DNA of 64,000 nucleotides from Geobacter sp. (GCA_009684515.1 WKKS01000001.1:310001-374000), one strand, 5' to 3'; positions 28,685 through 38,453 are shown, numbered from the stretch's first letter. Numbers and translations are program-made. The notes: generated by a model not told the origin, from the letters alone.

Positions 28685-31129
28685 ATGCCTGAGCAATCCA
28701 GTAAAAACCACAATCAAAACACCCTGTCACATCTGGGTAAACTCGGGTCAAACCTCCTGGATTCAACTCTCAGGAGGTTTTCCAATCCGGAAACCGCACG
28801 CCGCAACCGGTTTATCCTCCTGGCCGCCACTGCACTGCTCCTGACTTTGGTCATCCTGCCAAACCAGCACCTATCAACAATCTCTTATAATACCGGCGAC
28901 ATAGCCACTTCGGACATCCGGGCCACGCAGGACCTGCTGGTCGAAGACCGTGCCCTGACGGAACAGCGCCGCAAAGAAGCCGGCAACAGCGCACCGGTGG
29001 TTTATAACCTGAACGACCGCGTGCAAACGAATGTCTACGAGAAATTGCAGCAGGCACTGACGCTAATCCAGGCAGAACGGACCGCACAGCACGAAAAGAG
29101 TCATGCAGAGTGGCGCAAGGCGCTTGTGCCGATTATGGATACCGAACTCAAGGACCCTGAAATCAAAGCGCTGCTGCAGATCAAGTCCGACAAGGCTTTT
29201 CTGGACAGTACCATAACGCTGCTCAACGAGCTGTATCAACGCAGAATTGTTCTGGATGGCAAGGTTTTTCAGAATGATGCCCGCCGCGGCATCGAGATTG
29301 CCGACAACAATGGCCACACCATCGGCGGCGGCATCAACACCAACTTCATTGAAATCGAGTATGCGCGCAAAATCGTCAGTGGATGGAGCTACAAAGGCCT
29401 GGGTGGCACTTCCGACAGCGGGCAGATCTCTGCCGTAATCGCCCGGATCCTTTTACCCAACCTGTTCTATAACCGTGAAGCAACCGAAGCCCGCGTCAAA
29501 ACGGCCATGGACACAGTGCGGCCGGTGCTTTTCAAGCTCCAGCGGGGAGAGATGATCGTGCGGGTCGGAGAACGGATCACTCCGGAACAGGCCCATAAAC
29601 TACAGGCCATTTTTGGCGACCAGCAAAGCGGCAATCGCCTGTTCACCGCCATCGGCACCTTTTCCCTGATAATTGTGCTGTTCTACTTCCCTTATCGTTT
29701 TGCATGCAAAAACATCCGTAAGTTCAATCCCAGCAACAAAGATATACTTATCATTTCCATGCTTATCATCGGCAGCTTCCTCAGCTTCAAGACAGCCCTG
29801 CTGATCAGTCACAATATCGGCGCAGTGTTCCCGTCAATCGAAACTGCAAACTATTTTTACCTGTTTCCGTTCGCGGTCGCTGCAATGATTGTCCGCATAT
29901 TCATCAACTCGGAAGTAGCCCTGGTTTACTGCGCAGCCATGGCTCCGCTGCTGGGAATCATGTTTGAAAACAACATGCTGGTCGTAATCTACTCTCTGCT
30001 TGGCGGGATCGTCGGAGCCCACGGTGTCCGTCACTGCACCAGCAGGAGCACGATCTACGCCGCCGGGCTGAAAGTTTCGGTTGTCAACCTGGCTCTGGCA
30101 ATGTCGTTCCAGACCTTCAACAATGCTATTTTCACCACCCAGACAATCTACGTCGCCCTTTTCGCACTCTTAAGCGGAATTATCAGCGCCGGTTTCGTAT
30201 CCGGCTTTATTCCTGTCATAGAAACTCTCTTTCAATACACCACCGACATCAAGCTTTTGGAACTGGCGAACCTTAACTCTCCAGTACTCCGAGAGCTTAT
30301 GATCAAGGCTCCCGGCACCTATCACCACAGCGTGGTTGTCGGCAACCTGGTGGAAGCTGCCGCCGAGTCAATCAGCGCCAACCCGCTATTGGCAAGGGTG
30401 GCGGCCTATTATCATGACATCGGCAAGACATCTAAAGCGCACTATTTCATTGAGAACCAGGCTGGTGAGGAAAACCGGCATGACAAACTGGCCCCCAGCA
30501 TGAGCGCGCTGATCCTGATTTCGCACATTAAAGAAGGAGCAGAGCTGGCCCGGGAGAAACGGCTCGGACAGCAGATCATCGACATAATCCGCCAGCACCA
30601 CGGCACCGGACTAATAAAATTCTTTTATGAACGCGCCAAGGATCAGGCCAAAGACGACCCAAACACCAATCAGATTGATGATATGGACTTCAGATATCCG
30701 GGGCCGAAACCGCAGACGCGCGAAGCAGGTATTGTCATGCTGGCCGACTGCGTCGAGGCGGCTTCCCGCACCCTGTCAAATCCGACTCCGGACCGCATTC
30801 AGGGGATGGTGCAGAAACTCATCAACAATGTGTTCATCGACGGACAGCTGGATGAGTGCGAACTGACGCTCAAAAACCTGCACGAAATTGCCAAGAGCTT
30901 CAACCGCATCCTGAACGGCATCTTCCACCACAGGATTGATTACCCCGAACCGGTTCACAAGGGGGGGGGCAGTGCCAGAAGAGTCGAATTTAACGACACG
31001 ATCAAACTCGAAAATGGAGAATCGATCAATGATGATTCTGATGAACAACCGCCAGAGACGCCACAAAGTCGGGAGCATTCAGCTAAAAAAAGTGGCGGAG
31101 AGAATCTTAAACGCCTTGGAATGTCCTGA
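28685..31129 (+). CDS. pgpH: 7TM-HD domain phosphohydrolase (PgpH-type cyclic di-AMP phosphodiesterase)
   Basis: Inner-membrane enzyme: a TM helix near residue 45, an extracytoplasmic 7TMR-HDED domain (about 65-310), seven membrane helices (about 315-510) and a cytoplasmic HD domain with HHSVVVGNLVEAAA and YYHDIGKT near 577. In firmicutes this family degrades cyclic di-AMP; that activity here is inferred. The start is uncertain (ATG at 28685 or TTG at 28670; neither has a good ribosome site). The C-terminal tail contains a run of nine G and overlaps ybeY by about 100 bases. Confidence 0.9.
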   Translation: MPEQSSKNHNQNTLSHLGKLGSNLLDSTLRRFSNPETARRNRFILLAATALLLTLVILPNQHLSTISYNTGDIATSDIRATQDLLVEDRALTEQRRKEAGNSAPVVYNLNDRVQTNVYEKLQQALTLIQAERTAQHEKSHAEWRKALVPIMDTELKDPEIKALLQIKSDKAFLDSTITLLNELYQRRIVLDGKVFQNDARRGIEIADNNGHTIGGGINTNFIEIEYARKIVSGWSYKGLGGTSDSGQISAVIARILLPNLFYNREATEARVKTAMDTVRPVLFKLQRGEMIVRVGERITPEQAHKLQAIFGDQQSGNRLFTAIGTFSLIIVLFYFPYRFACKNIRKFNPSNKDILIISMLIIGSFLSFKTALLISHNIGAVFPSIETANYFYLFPFAVAAMIVRIFINSEVALVYCAAMAPLLGIMFENNMLVVIYSLLGGIVGAHGVRHCTSRSTIYAAGLKVSVVNLALAMSFQTFNNAIFTTQTIYVALFALLSGIISAGFVSGFIPVIETLFQYTTDIKLLELANLNSPVLRELMIKAPGTYHHSVVVGNLVEAAAESISANPLLARVAAYYHDIGKTSKAHYFIENQAGEENRHDKLAPSMSALILISHIKEGAELAREKRLGQQIIDIIRQHHGTGLIKFFYERAKDQAKDDPNTNQIDDMDFRYPGPKPQTREAGIVMLADCVEAASRTLSNPTPDRIQGMVQKLINNVFIDGQLDECELTLKNLHEIAKSFNRILNGIFHHRIDYPEPVHKGGGSARRVEFNDTIKLENGESINDDSDEQPPETPQSREHSAKKSGGENLKRLGMS

Positions 31130-31499
31130 CGGATCCGAATTGTCTGTTTCGATAGTTGGTGATCGCTCAATGCGAATCATTAACCGCGATTATCTTGCCA
31201 AAGACCGTCCAACCAATGTAATTTCATTTTCGCTGCAGGAAGGTGACTGCTCAGGCATTAACCCGCTGGCCCTGGGTGATGTGGTCATATCGGCTGACAC
31301 AGCTGCCAGAGAGGCGGATGAAGGTGGGATGGAGTTTTTTGAACGCCTCTCATTTCTGCTTTTACATGGAATTCTCCATCTGTGCGGCTATGATCACGAA
31401 CGGAGCGGCGAAGAGGAAGCTCATAAAATGCAGCAGAAGGAGCAGCAGCTATTCAGAATTCTGAAGAAGGAAGGGTTGTTAAACCCGACCGGTTCATAG
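31029..31499 (+). CDS. ybeY: Endoribonuclease YbeY (rRNA maturation factor)
   Basis: Zinc-dependent single-strand RNase acting in 16S rRNA 3-prime end maturation and ribosome quality control. The zinc motif HGILHLCGYDHE is complete, preceded by RPTNVISFS and LGDVVISAD. I chose the ATG at 31029, nine bases after GGAG, giving 156 residues, the usual size; starts further upstream only add sequence that overlaps pgpH. It lies inside the 3-prime end of pgpH, so translation is probably coupled. Confidence 0.93.
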   Translation: MMILMNNRQRRHKVGSIQLKKVAERILNALECPDGSELSVSIVGDRSMRIINRDYLAKDRPTNVISFSLQEGDCSGINPLALGDVVISADTAAREADEGGMEFFERLSFLLLHGILHLCGYDHERSGEEEAHKMQQKEQQLFRILKKEGLLNPTGS

Positions 31500-31555
31500 A
31501 TTCGGCCAACTGCGCCATTACCGGCATTCTGCATGCCGCCCACACCCAGAAGCAC

Positions 31556-32185
31556 ATGCGCAACCACTTTGTATCGGCATGCCTGGTAATGTTGGCAGCA
31601 CTGTTCCTGCGGGTAACTCCACTTGAATTTGCTCTTTTGGCATTGTCGATTTTTTTTGTGCTCTGCACCGAAATGATGAATACCGCCGTTGAAGCGGTTG
31701 TCGATCTGGTTTCGCCCAACTTTCATCCTCTGGCAAAGATTGCAAAGGACACAGCTGCCGGAGCGGTGCTGATTGCGGCCTGCGGTGCCGCCATCATGGG
31801 GTATCTGATCCTTGCCAAATATGTCCTGCCGCACTACGGAAAGGTTCTTGCCATGCTCGGCTCATCATCAGATCTGGGAACCCTGGTATCGATACTGATC
31901 GTCATCATTGTCGTCATCATGCTCAAAAGCCTGACAGGCACCGGGACCCCACTGCATGGAGGTTTCCCCAGCGGGCATGCGGCAGTGGCGTTTTCAATAG
32001 CAACTGCGGTATCGCTCAACACGCAGGACCCGTTAATCTCGCTTTTATCATTGTCACTGGCCTCGATGGTCAGTCATTCAAGATTGCTGATGAGGATTCA
32101 CACTTTGCGCGATGTAATCATCGGCGCGTGTATCGGAAGCGGCATTACAACTGTAGTGCTGCTGGCGTTCAAGAAATTTGTTTGA
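31556..32185 (+). CDS. DgkA-type lipid kinase fused to PAP2 phosphatase domain
   Basis: The first half matches prokaryotic diacylglycerol/undecaprenol kinase (three membrane helices, with the signature CTEMMNTAVEAVVDLV), the second half a PAP2 phosphatase (KSLTGTGTP, GFPSGHAA, SRLLMRIHTLRD, the three phosphatase motifs). 209 residues from the ATG at 31556. The frame stays open back to 31427 and reads KPDRFIDSANCAITGILHAA before this ATG, which looks like the missing kinase N-terminus, but no ATG, GTG or TTG is present there. The true start may be a non-canonical codon near 31478 overlapping the end of ybeY. Likely substrate: undecaprenyl or diacylglycerol lipids. Confidence 0.82.
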   Translation: MRNHFVSACLVMLAALFLRVTPLEFALLALSIFFVLCTEMMNTAVEAVVDLVSPNFHPLAKIAKDTAAGAVLIAACGAAIMGYLILAKYVLPHYGKVLAMLGSSSDLGTLVSILIVIIVVIMLKSLTGTGTPLHGGFPSGHAAVAFSIATAVSLNTQDPLISLLSLSLASMVSHSRLLMRIHTLRDVIIGACIGSGITTVVLLAFKKFV

Positions 32186-32205
32186 GAAATCAGGAGGAAA
32201 AAGAA

Positions 32206-33063
32206 GTGGAAGAAGGCAGCAGTAGAAAGTCCGGGCTTATCGAACGGCTCAGTCGTTTTGTATCCGGACGCAGAAAGACAACCGAAGAAGAAATTAACGA
32301 TTTCATAGAAGCCTCTGAAGAAGAAGGGCTTGTAAACGAAGAAGAAAGCGAAATGCTTCGCTCTATTTTTTCGCTGAGGACAACGATAGTCCGGGAAGTC
32401 ATGGTTCCCCGCACCGAAATGGCCTGCGTGACTGTCGAAGCATCTGTTCGCGAATTACTGGAAACCATCATAAGCTGCGGGCATTCCCGCATTCCTGTTT
32501 ACGAACAAACCATCGATAACATCATCGGCCTGCTGTATGCCAAGGATTTGCTGAAACACTGGGGGAACCCGGATGAGGCCGTCTCGGTGCGCTCGATCAT
32601 GCGCTCACCCTACTTCATCCCGGAATCCAAAAACCTGGAGGAGTTGCTGCAGGAGTTCAAGCGCAAAAGAGTTCACCTGGCAATTGTCATCGATGAGTAT
32701 GGCGGCACGTCCGGCCTGATCACTATCGAAGACCTTCTGGAACAGATCGTTGGTGATATCCAGGATGAATACGACACCGAAGAGCCGCTGCTATGTGCGA
32801 ATCCGGACGGAAGTGTCACTGCGGACGGCCGTTTGCCGGTGGAAGAGTTGGAAGAACATTTCGATATCAGTATCGAGTGTGACAAATTTGATTCCGTCGG
32901 CGGCCTGGTCTTTTACCTGACCGGCACCATACCAGATATCGGCGACACAATTGAAGGTGCGGGTCTGCGTATTAAAATACTGGATGCCGACCTGCGCAGG
33001 GTAAAGAAGGTTGCTGTATCCAGGCTGAACGGCTCCGTTTCCGAAAATCAGGGGCGAGAGTGA
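32206..33063 (+). CDS. CBS-domain hemolysin/CorC (YbeX) family protein
   Basis: 285-residue soluble protein with an acidic N-terminus, two CBS domains (REVMVPRTEMACVTV..., RSIMRSPYFIPESKNL...) and a C-terminal CorC_HlyC transporter-associated domain (GGLVFYLTGTIPDIGDTIE). AGGAGG lies seven bases before the GTG at 32206. In Escherichia coli the ybeY-ybeX-lnt order is the same; YbeX is linked to magnesium homeostasis and ribosome maturation. It overlaps lnt by four bases (GTGA). Confidence 0.92.
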   Translation: MEEGSSRKSGLIERLSRFVSGRRKTTEEEINDFIEASEEEGLVNEEESEMLRSIFSLRTTIVREVMVPRTEMACVTVEASVRELLETIISCGHSRIPVYEQTIDNIIGLLYAKDLLKHWGNPDEAVSVRSIMRSPYFIPESKNLEELLQEFKRKRVHLAIVIDEYGGTSGLITIEDLLEQIVGDIQDEYDTEEPLLCANPDGSVTADGRLPVEELEEHFDISIECDKFDSVGGLVFYLTGTIPDIGDTIEGAGLRIKILDADLRRVKKVAVSRLNGSVSENQGRE

Positions 33064-34649
33064 CTTCTTACTCAGAGTTTTACTCAAAATTCATGGAACT
33101 GTTTGACCGACGCGGCCTGTTGGCAATTGCGTCCGGCATACTGATCGCCCTTTCCTTCCCGACGCCCGGCCTCTCTTTTTTAGCCTGGATGGCGCTGATA
33201 CCGCTTCTGATTGCAATGGAGGAGAGTACCGCAAAGACAGCCTTCCGCATTGGCTGTACCTGTGGAGTAACCGCCTATGCCATCATCCTGTACTGGCTGA
33301 ACATCGTCTTCACCAGATACGGTCACCTCCCCTGGTCGGTCAGTGTTCCGGTTTATCTGTTACTGGTATTCTGGCTGGCAATGTTCTACGGCTTGAGCAT
33401 CAGCATTGCGCGACTTGGGGAACAGGCCGGCATCAAAGCGGCCTTCACACTGCCTGTGGCCTGGGTAGCCTTTGACTTTGTCCGTTCGTTCCTGTTTTCC
33501 GGATTCGCCTGGGCCATGCTGGGACATTCCCAGTTCCGCACGCTACCCTTGATTCAGATCGCAGATCTAGGTGGGGTTTACGGCATTACGCTGCTGATTG
33601 TGCTGGCAAACGTCGTGCTCTATCGCGCAATGCGGGCCGTATTCTGTAGCGGAATCCGCTATCCGGTCAAAAGTGCCATTACCCTTTTAATCCTGCTGGT
33701 TGCAACGCTTTTCTACGGATTTAACCAACTCCGGAAGGACGAAGTAAGAACGCCCGAAAAACCGATGAGAGTAGCCCTGATCCAGGGAAACATTCCGCAG
33801 GATGTCAAGTGGAGTCCGGAGTTTCGGGATAGCACAGTTGACACATACGAACGACTGACAAGGGATGCCTCTAGGGGCGGAGTTGACCTGATTGTATGGC
33901 CCGAAAGTGCAGTTCCATTTTTCTTCCAGGATGAACCGCAGCAGGCCGCCCGAATCAGAAACCTGGCCAGGGAGACCAATGCCTATCTGCTGTTTGGCAG
34001 TCCGGCGCACGAACTTCGTAATGGCAAAAATACTTTTTTGAACAGCGCCTTCATGATATCCCCGACCGGCGAAACAACCGGGCGGGCTGACAAACTGCAC
34101 CTGGTTCCTTTTGGCGAATATGTCCCACTGGGAAACATCCTGACTTTCATCAACAAGATCGTGGTCGGCATCGGCGATTTTGCGCCGGGTGAGAAAGCTG
34201 TCCTGCTTGAGACCGGCAACACCAAGCTCGGCATCCAGGTATGCTATGAGGTTATTTTTCCGGAACTGGCGCGCGAGTATGTCCGGGCCGGAGCACGGGT
34301 GCTCGTGGCAATCACCAACGATGCCTGGTTCGGCCGTTCATCAGCTCCTTATCAACATCTCTCAATTGCTATTTTCCGGGCTATCGAAACCCGCACCCCG
34401 CTAATCCGGGCCGCAAATACCGGAATTACGGCGATTGTAGATAAAAACGGGCATATCAGCGCAATGACCGGATTGTTCGTGGAGGGTTATCGCACCGGCG
34501 AGATAGAACCGGGAAGCGGACAATCACTGTACCTGAAGATCGGCGATGCACCGGCCTGGATTTGCCTGCTGCTGACGGCAGGTGTCGCTTTATTAGGCTG
34601 GCGCAGACAAAAAAACAATCATAACGAGGAGAAACCGCATGTACCGTGA
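33060..34649 (+). CDS. lnt: Apolipoprotein N-acyltransferase
   Basis: Adds the third acyl chain to lipoproteins in the inner membrane. The N-terminal half has about six membrane helices; the C-terminal half is a nitrilase domain with the catalytic triad Glu281 (WPESAVPF), Lys345 (RADKLHLVPFGEY) and Cys395 (GIQVCYEVIFPE). 529 residues, normal. It starts at a GTG that overlaps the corC stop and overlaps prfB by 11 bases. Its activity is needed for the lipoproteins of the cytochrome locus among others. Confidence 0.95.
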   Translation: MTSYSEFYSKFMELFDRRGLLAIASGILIALSFPTPGLSFLAWMALIPLLIAMEESTAKTAFRIGCTCGVTAYAIILYWLNIVFTRYGHLPWSVSVPVYLLLVFWLAMFYGLSISIARLGEQAGIKAAFTLPVAWVAFDFVRSFLFSGFAWAMLGHSQFRTLPLIQIADLGGVYGITLLIVLANVVLYRAMRAVFCSGIRYPVKSAITLLILLVATLFYGFNQLRKDEVRTPEKPMRVALIQGNIPQDVKWSPEFRDSTVDTYERLTRDASRGGVDLIVWPESAVPFFFQDEPQQAARIRNLARETNAYLLFGSPAHELRNGKNTFLNSAFMISPTGETTGRADKLHLVPFGEYVPLGNILTFINKIVVGIGDFAPGEKAVLLETGNTKLGIQVCYEVIFPELAREYVRAGARVLVAITNDAWFGRSSAPYQHLSIAIFRAIETRTPLIRAANTGITAIVDKNGHISAMTGLFVEGYRTGEIEPGSGQSLYLKIGDAPAWICLLLTAGVALLGWRRQKNNHNEEKPHVP

Positions 34650-35758
34650 AGAAATAGCAAAACTGAAGGATTGTGAAGAACGTATCGCCAAACTTCGGGG
34701 GTCACTTTGACATAGACAGCAAACGCGAATCGATCCAGGAGATCGAGTCGATCATGGCCGTCCCCGGATTTTGGGATGATGCAGGCAAATCGCAGGAAAT
34801 GATCAAAAAGCGCACAACCCTGGAAAAAAGTGTCCAGCTCTGGGATGACCTGATGCGCCAGGCCGAAGATGTAAAGGTTATGATTGAACTGGGTGAAGAA
34901 GCCCAGGATGAGGATACGCTTAAAGAGGTTGCCTGCATGACCTCCCGCATGATTTCTGCGGTTGAGGCGGCCGAGTTCCAGCGCATGCTTTCCGGCGACC
35001 ATGACCGCAACTCCTGTTTTGTCACGATCAACCCGGGCGCCGGTGGGACCGAATCTCAGGATTGGGCAGAGATGCTGCTGCGCATGTATCTGCGCTACTG
35101 CGAGAAAAAGGGATGGAAGACAACAATCACCGAGTTCCAGGCCGGTGACGAAGCAGGGCTCAAGTCGGCCACATTCAGCGTCAGCGGGGAATACGCCTAC
35201 GGCTACCTCAAAGCCGAGGCCGGAATCCATCGACTGGTACGCATATCGCCCTTTGACAGCAATGCCCGTCGGCACACCTCCTTTGCATCCATGTACGCTT
35301 TCCCGGAAATCGAGGAAGACGACATTAATATCAAGATCAGTGACACGGATTTGCGCGTTGACACCTTCCGTTCCGGAGGAGCTGGCGGTCAGCATGTCAA
35401 CACGACCGACTCGGCCGTGCGAATCACACACATCCCGACCGGCATCGTTGTTGCTTGTCAAAGCGAGCGCAGCCAGATATCCAACCGTGGCACCGCCATG
35501 AAGGTACTGCGGGCAAAACTGTACGAGCGCGAGGTGGAAGAACGCAGCGCCAAGGCTTCCGAGATTGCTGCGGAAAAGAAGGATATTGGTTGGGGGAGCC
35601 AGATTCGCTCCTACGTGCTGCACCCATACAAGATGGTAAAGGATCTGCGGACCGGAGTCGAGTCCGGTAACCCGGACGCGGTGCTGGACGGCTCGCTGGA
35701 AGAATTTGTAGTAGCCTGGCTGATGGGAGTCCGCCGTCAGGTGGGAGATGCGGAGTAA
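34639..35758 (+). CDS. prfB: Peptide chain release factor 2, programmed +1 frameshift
   Basis: Reads UAA and UGA stop codons. Translation starts at the ATG at 34639 (GAGGAG upstream), runs 23 codons to CTT at 34705-34707, meets TGA at 34708-34710 and continues in the +1 frame from GAC at 34709. The joined product is 372 residues. It has the tripeptide anticodon motif SPF (RISPFDSNARRH) and GGQ (RSGGAGGQHVNTTDSA). It is the last gene of the pgpH-lnt operon. Annotation starting downstream in the second frame would lose the N-terminal helix. Confidence 0.96.
34696..34711 (+). promoter_or_regulatory. RF2 autoregulatory frameshift site
   Basis: CGGGGG-TCA-CTT-TGA-C: an internal Shine-Dalgarno-like G run just upstream of the slippery CTT and a poor-context UGA-C stop, the classical prfB recoding signal. 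Low RF2 favours frameshifting. Confidence 0.95.
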
Positions 35759-35802
35759 GTCCGCGAAGAATATGATCCATCCCGGATTATAAAGGATCAG
35801 CC

Positions 35803-38133
35803 ATGCCGCTCCAAAATCGACTAAAAGAGTTTCAATCAAGCTTCAAGTTCAGGCTTTTTTCGGTATTCTCCCTGTTATTGGCCGCGCTCTCGATCCTGCT
35901 CGGCACGCTGTATGTTAAAGTTGAAATCCGGGAAGGAAATCAATACGCCGCCAGCCAACTCCATCTACTGACGCAACAGCTTGTCTATGCCGTTCGACTT
36001 CCACTCTACGCCGAAAACAGAGAAACACTTCGGCAGATGGCAGAACAGGTGGCAAAAGCTCCCCACATCCATGCCGTTGACATCATATCTTCCGATAGCA
36101 ATCTGCTGGCCAGCGTCAACATTCCACCAAAATCCTCTACATCAGTAACCATCGTAGAAAGTATGGATGTTTTCAGCGAGCCGCTGGCGTTGTCTGTAGA
36201 AGAGGCCTTGACCGGAGCCGCCCCGGGTCCGGCATCCAAAATCGGCACGGTGAGGATCGAACGGGAAACCTCCGACCTGTCCCGTAATGCCCGCCGCCTG
36301 ATAATTTCGTCAGCCGGAATTGCAGCAATCTTCTGGCTGACGATTTCCGGCATCTGTTACCTGGTACTGAGGCGTGTGACTCATTCGTTCAATTCATTGA
36401 TGGCAGGCATCGAGTCGATGCAATCCGGCAACTATTCTTCAAGAATAGATGTCATCGCGAACGATGAACCAGGCAGGGCTGCCATCGCTATTAATCAGCT
36501 GGCCGATTCGTTGAACCGGCAACAAGCGGAGAACCTGCAACTCCATCAAGACCTTCTCAAAACCAATCATTCACTCGAAGCGGAGATATCTGAACGTATC
36601 CAGGCTGAACTGACCGTGCGGGAAAGTGAACAGAAGCTCAAATCATTGCTGGACATTATGCCGGTTGGAGTAGCCTGGGCCGACCAAGATGGAAATGTTG
36701 AGTATCTCAATCAGTTTTTTGTGGAGCGCTTTGGATATAACAAGGAAGAGATCAAGACCGCGAGGGACTGGTTTTCCAATGCCTACCCCGATCCTGATTA
36801 TCGCAGAAAGATTATTGAGTTGCAGCGGAGCGAGATTGAAGCGGACAAAAACAAGCGCAACTATACTCCTATGTTTGAAGCAAGGGTGACCTGCAAGAAC
36901 GGCGAAGTTCGCCATGTTATAAATAAATTAACCATGTCCGAAAAACGAACCGTCATGATTCTGATCGATATTACTGATCGCGAAGTATTGCAGGAACAGA
37001 TTATTAAGGCGCAGAAACTTGAATCAATCGGCATCCTGGCAGGAGGAATCGCACACAACTTCAACAACGCCCTGACAGGTGTTCTCGGCTTCATATCCCT
37101 GACCGGCAAGCAACTGGACGAATCGCACAAAGCCTGGGTGATGTTGCAGCATGCCGAAAGAGCTACGAAACGCGCCGCCGGCATAGCCAAACAGCTCCTG
37201 ACCTTCGCAAGGGGTGGTGCTCCGATCAAAAAACCGGTTTCGGTCCGCAAGCTGGTCGAAGAGTCCGTCGAGCTGGCATTGAATGGAACCAAAGTAAGAT
37301 CACAACTCCAGATACCAGATTCAATACACTCCGTAATTGCCGATGAAGACCAGCTCAGCCAGGTTTTCAGCAACCTTACAATCAATGCGGTACAAGCCAT
37401 GCCAAACGGCGGCACTCTAACCATCAGCGCGGAAAACATTCAGACTACCGGCAACAGAGCTTTGTCCGGCCAGCAGACTGCGCATGTCAGCGTAACATTT
37501 ACGGACGAGGGACACGGCATACCCGCAACAGAGCTGAGTAAAATCTTCGACCCGTATTACACCACCAAACCCTCTAACACAGGGCTCGGACTGGCTTCGG
37601 CACACTCGATCATTAACAAGCATGGCGGATATATCCTGGTGAGTTCTACGGTTGGTCAAGGCACAACCTTTACACTGACACTGCCATCGACAGGATGTAC
37701 CGTCAAACAGGTTGAGGACAAGAAGGAATCACTACTGATGCCGAACAGGACGATTGGCTCGATACTGGTCATGGATGACGAAGAATCCATCCGGGAAGTT
37801 GCCAAAGAAACCGTTAAATTCCTGGGATACAAGGTTACAGTCTGCGCCGACGGTTGTGAGGCGGTAGAAATCTACAAGAACGCCCATGAATCGGATACCC
37901 CCTTCACGGCGGCAATCCTCGATCTGACAATACCTGGCGGCATGGGTGGAACCGAGGCGGCAAAACAGATTCTGGCAATCGATCCGGCAGCCAAACTTAT
38001 CGTTTCAAGCGGCTACTCATTTGATCCTGTCATGTCGGATTACAAAAAGTTCGGTTTTTTGGCCGCCGTAGCCAAACCATATCAGGCCGATGATCTTGGA
38101 AGTAAATTGTCTCTTTTGCAGGTAATGCAATAA
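35803..38133 (+). CDS. Hybrid sensor histidine kinase with HAMP, PAS and receiver domains
   Basis: 776 residues: membrane helix 20-40, periplasmic sensor about 41-165, second helix, HAMP (about 190-245), coiled linker, PAS (about 280-400), phosphoacceptor His418 in GGIAHNFNNALTG, HATPase (FSNLTINAVQAM N box, GLGLASAHSII G box) and a C-terminal receiver with Asp707 (ILDLTIPGGMGG) and the late AKPY. The His-Asn pair class is common in deltaproteobacterial PAS kinases. No response regulator with an output domain is adjacent, so the partner is unknown. AAAGGA precedes the ATG. Confidence 0.93.
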   Translation: MPLQNRLKEFQSSFKFRLFSVFSLLLAALSILLGTLYVKVEIREGNQYAASQLHLLTQQLVYAVRLPLYAENRETLRQMAEQVAKAPHIHAVDIISSDSNLLASVNIPPKSSTSVTIVESMDVFSEPLALSVEEALTGAAPGPASKIGTVRIERETSDLSRNARRLIISSAGIAAIFWLTISGICYLVLRRVTHSFNSLMAGIESMQSGNYSSRIDVIANDEPGRAAIAINQLADSLNRQQAENLQLHQDLLKTNHSLEAEISERIQAELTVRESEQKLKSLLDIMPVGVAWADQDGNVEYLNQFFVERFGYNKEEIKTARDWFSNAYPDPDYRRKIIELQRSEIEADKNKRNYTPMFEARVTCKNGEVRHVINKLTMSEKRTVMILIDITDREVLQEQIIKAQKLESIGILAGGIAHNFNNALTGVLGFISLTGKQLDESHKAWVMLQHAERATKRAAGIAKQLLTFARGGAPIKKPVSVRKLVEESVELALNGTKVRSQLQIPDSIHSVIADEDQLSQVFSNLTINAVQAMPNGGTLTISAENIQTTGNRALSGQQTAHVSVTFTDEGHGIPATELSKIFDPYYTTKPSNTGLGLASAHSIINKHGGYILVSSTVGQGTTFTLTLPSTGCTVKQVEDKKESLLMPNRTIGSILVMDDEESIREVAKETVKFLGYKVTVCADGCEAVEIYKNAHESDTPFTAAILDLTIPGGMGGTEAAKQILAIDPAAKLIVSSGYSFDPVMSDYKKFGFLAAVAKPYQADDLGSKLSLLQVMQ

Positions 38134-38149
38134 TCACCGGCGATAATCA

Positions 38150-38181
38150 CAAAAAAACCGCCTTTTCAGGCGGTTTTTTTC
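38150..38181 (+). terminator. Rho-independent terminator after the hybrid kinase
   Basis: AAAAAAACCGCC-TTTTCA-GGCGGTTTTTTT; symmetric enough to end the tRNA-Thr transcript on the minus strand as well. Confidence 0.93.
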
Positions 38182-38204
38182 ACGGCTAAGCCGAATGGTT
38201 TCAC

Positions 38205-38280
38205 TGGAGCCGTTTGTCGGAATCGAACCGACGACCTCATCATTACGAGTGATGTGCTCTACCAACTGAGCTAAAACGGC
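38205..38280 (-). tRNA. tRNA-Thr (anticodon CGT)
   Basis: 76 bases forming a full cloverleaf: acceptor GCCGTTT/AAACGGC, D arm GCTC...GAGC, anticodon stem CATCA/TGATG around CTCGTAA (anticodon CGU, reads ACG), T arm GTCGG-TTCGATT-CCGAC, discriminator U and encoded CCA. The minus-strand terminator lies 25 bases beyond the CCA. Confidence 0.97.
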
Positions 38281-38316
38281 AAAGGTTTTTAAGGCCTTGG
38301 CTACGATGAAGATGGA

Positions 38317-38346
38317 TAATTACCTTAAAAGAGAGCTCGCTGTCAA
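38317..38346 (-). promoter_or_regulatory. Candidate promoter of tRNA-Thr
   Basis: On the minus strand TTGACA (38341-38346) followed after 18 bases by TAATTA (38317-38322), about 37 bases before the tRNA 5-prime end. Confidence 0.4.
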
Positions 38347-38453
38347 TGCCATAAAGCGCCTTTACAATGAATTTATGCTTTACCGCCGCCCTGATAAAAG
38401 CTACTATCTACCTTCTAATTTCCATTCAAATCCTATTAATTCATTTGGTCGCC

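Noticed and set aside
34619..35839. Antisense open frame of 406 codons across prfB
   Set aside because: prfB on the plus strand is certain; the antisense reading has no domain and no start signals.
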